Shown here: positions 57,955-64,000 of the stretch, in pieces | How the letters are laid out: each line of letters begins with the position of its first letter | Position numbering within the stretch: position 1 is the stretch's first letter | Origin: Linyphia triangularis | Taxonomy: Eukaryota; Arthropoda; Arachnida; Araneae; Linyphiidae | Direction of reading: 5' to 3' | Assembly: GCA_963978545.1 (NCBI GenBank) | Contig: OZ021732.1 | Span: 25,616,688 to 25,680,687 of the forward strand | DNA: 64,000 nt | Made by a program: the position numbers and the translations under genes | The notes under the pieces: model-generated | Database searches by the model: none | Seen by the model: the letters and a program-made list of their open reading frames with translations, nothing else | What the model was told of the DNA's origin: nothing

Positions 57955-60900
57955 TCACTAAAATTTTAACCGGAAGTTGTTTAAATGTCGACCGGAAAGT
58001 CTATCCCTAATCGACTCCAACAGTTTAAACAACACATATAAAACACATTCTATATTTAAAAGGGTTGATTTCGATAATGTACCAAATAGAAATATTCCAC
58101 TCGGAAATTACTTCCGGTTGAGGTTTTAGACTTTTTTTAAAGTTTGGCTCCAAATGCGCTTTTTTAAATATTCTCCCTTCATATAAAGGGCCACATTTAA
58201 AAACTAATATACTTCTTTCATGTTCTATACATCAAATTGTAAGACTGAATATGCTAAATTAAAAATGAAAAATTAACCGGAAGTGACTGAAATTCCGACT
58301 GGAAGTCTAAGCATAAGCAATTTTCAGAGCTTTTACTGATTTTTTTTTTCTTATAGTAGAGCGGTTAGAGGGGAAAAAAATTGCATTTCTTGAAACAAGT
58401 CTGTAATTTTGCACCCCATTAATAGAATATATCATTCTAAGTAATTTACGAAGTGTAGCCACTAGGATTTCACTTCCGGTCGAGTTTTTATACTTGTTCA
58501 AAGTTAGGCATAAAATGTTCGTTTTTATCAATAACTTTATAGACATGTGTAATATGTTAAATTATTAGGCTTTGATGAAAGATTAAAAAAATAGTAAAAA
58601 AAGTTCAACCGGCATTTCGACCGCAAGTCTATCTTTAACAGCTAAAACTGCATGTAATAGCTTAAACTACACTTATGAAACAAATGCTATCAATAAAAAA
58701 TAAATTCTGGTGATGTTTTAAGATAAACTAAATTTAAAAAGTTACTTCCGGTCGAAGTTTTAGATTTATTTAAGTTAAAACTTAAAAATGTGCTTCTTTA
58801 CATTTAACCACCTTCATATAAAGGGTCACTATTAAAAACTCTTAATACTTCATGTTGTTACATCTATATATAAGGATGGATTTGCTGAATATGAAATGGA
58901 AAATTCCAACAAGAAATGAGTGAAATTCCGACTGAACTAATACCTTTACTTTTATGTATCACGGTGTATATACCAACACCTTTATGTATCACGGTGTATA
59001 TACCAACACCTTTATGTATCACGGTGATATCGTTTCAGATAGCCAGAAGATTTCATTTGATGTTTCAGAGAAGGAAAGATGATTATGCTAAGTATAAAAT
59101 GATAAATTTCAATTGGATGACTGAAATTCCGACCGGAAGTTCGCTCGTGCGAATTTTTTTCGATACAATTAAGAAATAACCAAAATATAAATCTAACTAG
59201 TTGCAATCCTCTCAAATATGGGCTAAGACAGGAGATTATTTTCAAAGGGATGCACATCGCACTCTTTTTTGGGGGGGGGGGGTGGGGGGCACGAAAGATG
59301 AAAATTTAATTTTTTCATTGATCATATTTTTAGATATTTAATTGTATTTTAGACTTGGATTCGGCTATCTGAGACGATATCACTGTGATACTTATATATA
59401 TTGGTATATGGGCAGCATCAGTTCCTTAAAAGAAGACTTCCGGTAGGAATTTCACTCACTTCAGGTTGAAAATTTTCAGTTTACATCCAGCATGTCCATC
59501 CTTATAATTTGATGTAACAACATGTATGTCAATAATTTTTAATTGTGACCCTTTATATAAAGGTGGTAAAAATTCAAAGAAGCAAATTTTTTAAGTCTAA
59601 CTTTAAAGAAGTCTAAAACCTCGACCGGAAATAGCTTTTTAGTTTTAGTTCATTATAAAATATCACCAAAATTTCATTTTCATAGTTAGCATATATCTAT
59701 GAAATTACTAGCTCTAAATTACTCTACCAGAGTAAAAGAGCTGTTTAGAATTCTTGTGACTCAAGACAGTTGACGACCTTTTCCGAAACTTAACGATATT
59801 TATTTCACTTTTGAAATATTCTGTGGAGGGAGCTGTTTTTTTCCAACCATTCGTATTGGCGGCCTAATCCTTTATCCCTATATCCTACCACCGAAGGAAC
59901 GCGGGGGAGTTTTTACATTTCCAACCCAAAAGAGGCCTCTCAACATAGTGATTCACATCCGGGCTGGTCTGCAACATATATTTCATACATAGTTTAATCT
60001 GTTGGATGTAATTTAGGCTGTTATAATTAGACTTCCGATCGAAATGCGAATCACTTCCGGTTGAACTTTTGTTAATCCTTTATTTTATCTTTCCTCCTAA
60101 TCTAATAGTTTAACATATTACATGTGTCTATAGAGTTCATGGTTTTAGCTATAGGAACGAACATTTTATGCCTAACTTTGAACTAGAATAAAAACTCGAT
60201 CGGAAGTTAAATCCGAGTGTCTCCTCATCATAAAATGATCAGAATGACATATTTTATCAATGGTGCACAATTACAGACTTGTTTCACGAAATGCAGTTTT
60301 TTCCTTCTAGCCGAGCTATTATATTGGGATATGGGCAGTATCAGTTCCTTAAGCAGACTTCCTTTTGGAATTTCAGTCACTGAAACGTTCCATTTTATAT
60401 CCAGCAAATCCATTCTTATAGCTTGGCGTAACAACATGTAGTATTATAAGCAGCTCTTGCACTGTTAAAAATCTATTACAATCTAAAGCCCCACATTGTT
60501 TTAAAAACAATATGATAAAATAAAATTTTTGGTATGTTCATCTAGTGGATTCAGGTAGGATTTATTGAAAATATTTGTATTATTATGTGTAAACATTTAT
60601 ATTATTATTAATTACAATGAGTATTTTAGATTTTAATGCCAGTTTTTAATTGTGACCGTTTATATATAAAGGTGCTATAATTAAGAAAAGTGAATTTTTA
60701 AGTCTAACTTTTAAGAAGTCTGAAACTTCGACCGGAAGTCGCTTTTTAATTTTAGTTTATCACAAAACATCACTAAAATTCCCTTTTTAATGATAGCATA
60801 TGTTTTATTTATGAAGTTTGAGTTGTTGGATGCAGTTTTAGCTGTTATAGACTTCCGATCGAAATCCAAATCACTTCCGGTTGAACTTTTTTAATCTTTC

Positions 60901-61100
60901 ATCTAAACCTAATAATTTATCCTATTACACATGTCTATAAAGCTCATGATTTGGCTGTAACCCCACATATAACTATTTTTATTGATAAAAACGAAAATTT
61001 TATGCCTAAGTTTGAACTTGTATAAAAACTCGACCGGAAGTGAAATTCGAGTGGCCCCACTTCTTAAAATGATCAAAATGACATATTCTATCAGAGTGCA
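57955..61100. repeat. Mosaic interspersed repeat rich in CCGGAAGT/ACTTCCGG
   Basis: A roughly 250-300-bp motif set recurs many times in both orientations: ACCGGAAGTGACTGAAATTCCGACxGGAAGTC, ACTTCCGGTCGAxxTTTTA(T/G)ACTT, CTTxATATAAAGG, and an ACATCT...TATAAGGATGGATTTGCTGAATAT block. The exact 8-mer CCGGAAGT occurs at 57970, 58277, 59133, 60732 and 61034, and ACTTCCGG at 58110, 58472, 58744, 59436, 60053 and 60873. Orientation changes near 59200-59340, so the array is partly a large inverted repeat. It is non-coding and its family is not recognised. Confidence 0.7.
58951..59026. repeat. 30-bp tandem repeat, 2.5 units
   Basis: The unit starting TTTATGTATCACGGTGTATA is repeated perfectly at 58951-58980 and 58981-59010, with a partial third copy. 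A single inverted, diverged counterpart lies near 59360-59415. Confidence 0.9.
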
Positions 61101-61175
61101 AAATTACAGACTTGTTTCACGAAGTGCAGTTTTCAGCTATTTCTTGGCGTCTAGCCGCTCTATGGTATTAATATA

Positions 61176-61734
61176 CAAGGTGAGACCGAAAAGTAAGGTG
61201 ACTGATGTCATAATAATCGCTGTATTATATATTTGCAGATAAATACATCACTGTCCTTCAAAGTAGTTCCCGCCGTCTACAATACACATCTGACAACGTT
61301 CATACAAGTTCTTGAAACTTCTGAAAAAGTCCTCCTTTGAGACTATCTTAAGTTCCTTGGTAACAGCATCTTGAATGTCTGAGATGCTTGAAAATCAGTT
61401 TCCCTTCAGTGCCAATTTCAGTCGTGGAAAGAGGAAAAAATCCGCTACCATCAGGAGAATAAGGATTTTTTCTTCTTTCCACGACTGAAATTGGCACTGA
61501 AGGCAAAGCGATTTTCAGGCATCTCAGACATTCAAGCTGCCAACTTTTACCTAGGAACTTAAGACAGTCTCAAAGGAGGGCTGTTTTAGAAGTTTCAAGA
61601 ACTTGTATGAACGTTGTCAGAAGTGTATTGTAGACGGTGGGAACTACTTTGAAGGACAGTGATGTATTTATCTGTACATATATAATACAGTGATTATTAT
61701 GACATCAGTCACCTTACTTTTCGGTCTTACCTTG
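61176..61734. mobile_element. Palindromic mariner derivative (two 3' ends head to head)
   Basis: Terminal CAAGGTGAGACCGAAAAGTA and its inverse are flanked by TA (61174-61175, 61735-61736). The two arms, about 270 bp each, are near-perfect inverse copies around a 19-bp centre (about 61447-61465). Each arm read inward from its terminus is the antisense of a mariner transposase C-terminus: the minus-strand left arm gives SKEDFFRSFKNLYERCQ...GGNYFEGQ-stop, and the right arm on + gives the same with a few changes. Upstream, DFFLFPRLKLALKG, characteristic of the region after the third catalytic Asp, is visible with frameshifts. It has no coding ability of its own. Confidence 0.88.
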
Positions 61735-61736
61735 TA

Positions 61737-62015
61737 GAATTCTCACGAGGAAAAATAGATGTACCCGTCTAGGTGAGGGACAATCCACTAGAAACAATAT
61801 TATGTAATTTTTACGATTTTCAAAATAACCTCAGTTATAAGAGTAGTAAATAAATCTCAGTTCCCTAATACTTGTAAACAAGATACACAGTAAAATTTTT
61901 ATTATTTTTTATTTTATTTAAAATAATGTAAGATAATATATATGTAAAAAAAAATTCATGACAAAACCGACAAATTCTGACGTTTAAATGTTGTTTAGAA
62001 TACAGATATCTTTCT
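61737..62015. other. Non-coding region
   Basis: No feature is supported. Confidence 0.35.
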
Positions 62016-62249
62016 TTGATGCAGACATCTTTCTTTGTTACTATGCCAAATGACATAGTAACAACATTTATGGAAATGTCTTCAATATTCCAAATTGAAC
62101 TAGAGCCATCTGTAGTAAAAATATGGCACCATGACATTTTCGACAACCCAATAGCTCTAAAAAAGTGTTGCTCTACTCTTTTGACGAAGAAACTAAGTCA
62201 GAATCTTTTCCATACTTTTGAGTCAGTCCACGTCCTAGCTATAAATTAG
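62016..62249 (+). pseudogene. Possible decayed M3-peptidase-like fragment
   Basis: A 77-codon open frame contains MPNDIV...MEMSSIFQIELE and VVKIWHHDIFDNPIALKKCC. The order P-x-D, E-x-x-S-I, then a VV..H..P..L run loosely recalls the segment after the HEXXH region in mitochondrial intermediate/oligo-peptidases (family M3). The HEXXH motif itself is not seen upstream and no splice sites are clear. This resemblance is from memory and may be coincidental. Confidence 0.2.
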
Positions 62250-63067
62250 CAATATTTTACGGAAGTAGAAAAATGTCATTGATTTCTATTACAAAGCAAG
62301 GCAGGTCCGGAACCTCTACTACAGCACACCATCCACGAAAATGTTTGCCAGCCATAAAACTTTCAGGCCATCACCTTATTTATATTTTATGACGCACCGG
62401 AACATAGAATAAAATATACACGTTATACTTTATAAAACTTTTTCGTTGAAGTACAGTTTCCTATAAGTTTAACTCATAACATATCAGCTACTGATGAGTT
62501 TATATAATATAGTATGTTTTGATTTAAATATGCTAACTAAATGTCAGGGTTTGAAAGTTTCAACGCAATTTGGCCTTATTGTCTTGTTAAATATTATGAA
62601 GAGAATACAAATCACTTATAAACAAATGATCGGACTATTAACATATGTTCAATATGTTTTGAAAAAATGTATTTGAAATGTTAGCTTGAGTATGCAATTT
62701 TATGTAAGTGTCTTGTAAAATATTATGAATAAAATAATCGTGTCTGCATCATTTGTAGATGAAAATTTTAAACTCAGACTGATCGAAAATGTAAATGAAT
62801 GTTTGAAAAAACCTTTATAAAAGGTTTTACAAACGTTAGTTTTGTGTAGAATCAAAAACTCTTTAGGATACTCGTAATCGAATTTAAGGAATTTGATGGC
62901 TGCGGGCAATTTCGATAAAAAAAAATTATTCTTGCTGAAAGAAAACTAAGAAAAAAAGTCATTTGAAACCCTACGATTTATAAATTTTTTGCGCAATAGA
63001 AAGCTGGAGGAGTTCGGACAGCTTTCAAATTGTATTCTTGATAATCTGGAATGGTCATTACGCTTCT

Positions 63068-63070
<3 letters not shown>
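62250..63070. other. Non-coding region
   Basis: No supportable gene. Open frames at 62494-62676 and 62700-62909 have AT-driven composition only. Confidence 0.4.
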
Positions 63071-63101
<31 letters not shown>

Positions 63102-63560
63102 TTGACCTTATTTCAAGTTTTTATTGAACATACATCCGGGCATACGCTTCATGTTATATAGATTTAAAGTATTGAATTTACAATACAAGAAAATTAGCAA
63201 TTGCATCTTTTAACTCTTTTCTACAGGTTATTGGTGCCACTAAATTAAACAACATTCTTCGCAAATTTAAAAAGAAGTTTTCAATAATAAAAATACCAGT
63301 GACAGCAATAAAATATTAATAACAATCAATAACAATGATAATCACAATATTAATTACAAACAAAAATAACAACAGCAATAATAATAACATCAATAAATAG
63401 TATAAACAATAATAACAACAATGATTATAACATCAATAAATATTATAAGCCATAACAACAACAAGACTAATTGTAACAGTAACGATTATCAACAAAAATA
63501 ATGCAAACAAACACATCAGCAGCAACAAGTAATGAAAATATAAGTTATATTAGAGCAACT
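63071..63560. repeat. (AT)n run and AAT/AAC triplet-rich low-complexity tract
   Basis: A pure AT run lies at 63071-63100. 63290-63560 is rich in AATAAC, ACAAC and ATAAT triplets with TATAA(G/A)C insertions repeated (CATCAATAAATA at two places), a cryptic simple repeat. Confidence 0.75.
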
Positions 63561-64000
63561 ACAAATTAAGTCATAGGATAGGAAAGATACGAGAATCATA
63601 CAAAATATTTTAGCAGTGGGATAACATAAAGTTTGCTAATTTTTCAAGAACAAGTCATAAACAATTTCTTCAACATTTTAATCTAGTTTTGAATTTCCCT
63701 TTAATTTTTTTTTTTTTTTTTTTTTAATCTGTTATTATAAGCCAATTTTATTACATTTCTGTCGGAGTTTTCTTATTTCGTAATGAAAACCTGGTACTGT
63801 TATTAAAGTTTTAAATTTTTGTCGTGAAATATGTATCAAAATATATTTATTCTACTTTTTTATATAAGTACTTACAAAAAACAATTTAATTTTGGTTATT
63901 TATCGTAAAATATTATAATTTAATACTGGAATAATAATGGAACAAAAAAATGCATTTAAGAAGAAAATTATAATTATATTGGAATATGAACTGCTCTTTT
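63561..64000. other. AT-rich non-coding end of window
   Basis: A T-run lies at about 63706-63725. No gene was found. Confidence 0.45.

Overview
The window is AT-rich, intron-rich and repeat-laden eukaryotic DNA. Long GT-AG introns, tRNA-derived SINEs, Helitrons with internal minisatellites, TA-flanked MITEs, Gypsy-type solo LTRs and an RNase H-bearing LINE point to an arthropod. A chelicerate such as a spider is my guess from overall style and is not proven. Codon-dense sequence is rare; most of the window is intron or intergenic DNA.

Two host genes can be supported. (1) On the + strand at 8823-10649 lies an uninterrupted 608-codon phosphoglucomutase-2-like reading frame (alpha-D-phosphohexomutase family). 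It has a poly(A) signal just downstream and a truncated SINE inserted just upstream of its start codon. A possible upstream exon (3821-3935) and a CpG-dense segment (3180-3545) may belong to it. (2) On the - strand, exons scattered from about 42.6 kb down to 19.5 kb assemble into a 254-residue four-transmembrane protein of the claudin/PMP22/CACNG superfamily. All five splice pairs are GT-AG, all phases match, and the joined CDS is exactly 765 nt.

The introns of the claudin-like gene are crowded with mobile DNA. Intron 4 holds a full-length 4,980-bp LINE (23719-28698, perfect 13-bp target-site duplication, antisense to the gene), a solo LTR (21925-22750), a near-perfect 165-bp foldback and a hAT-like MITE. 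Introns 1-3 hold two SINEs, a Helitron carrying a nested TA-flanked MITE, a second solo LTR and MITE copies. The left third of the window carries another Helitron (12395-13878), a SINE pair and a long-TIR TA element (16988-17710).

The right third (about 43-64 kb) has no supportable host gene. It holds several short MITEs, a tRNA-derived SINE with a 15-bp duplication, a 3-kb mosaic repeat rich in an ETS-like CCGGAAGT motif (57.9-61.1 kb), a 559-bp palindrome made from two head-to-head 3' ends of a mariner transposon (61176-61734), and a faint decayed peptidase-like fragment near 62.1 kb. No new multi-gene system is evident. The most informative items are the claudin-like gene model, the odd active-site neighbourhoods of the PGM2-like frame, the young LINE and the palindromic mariner derivative.
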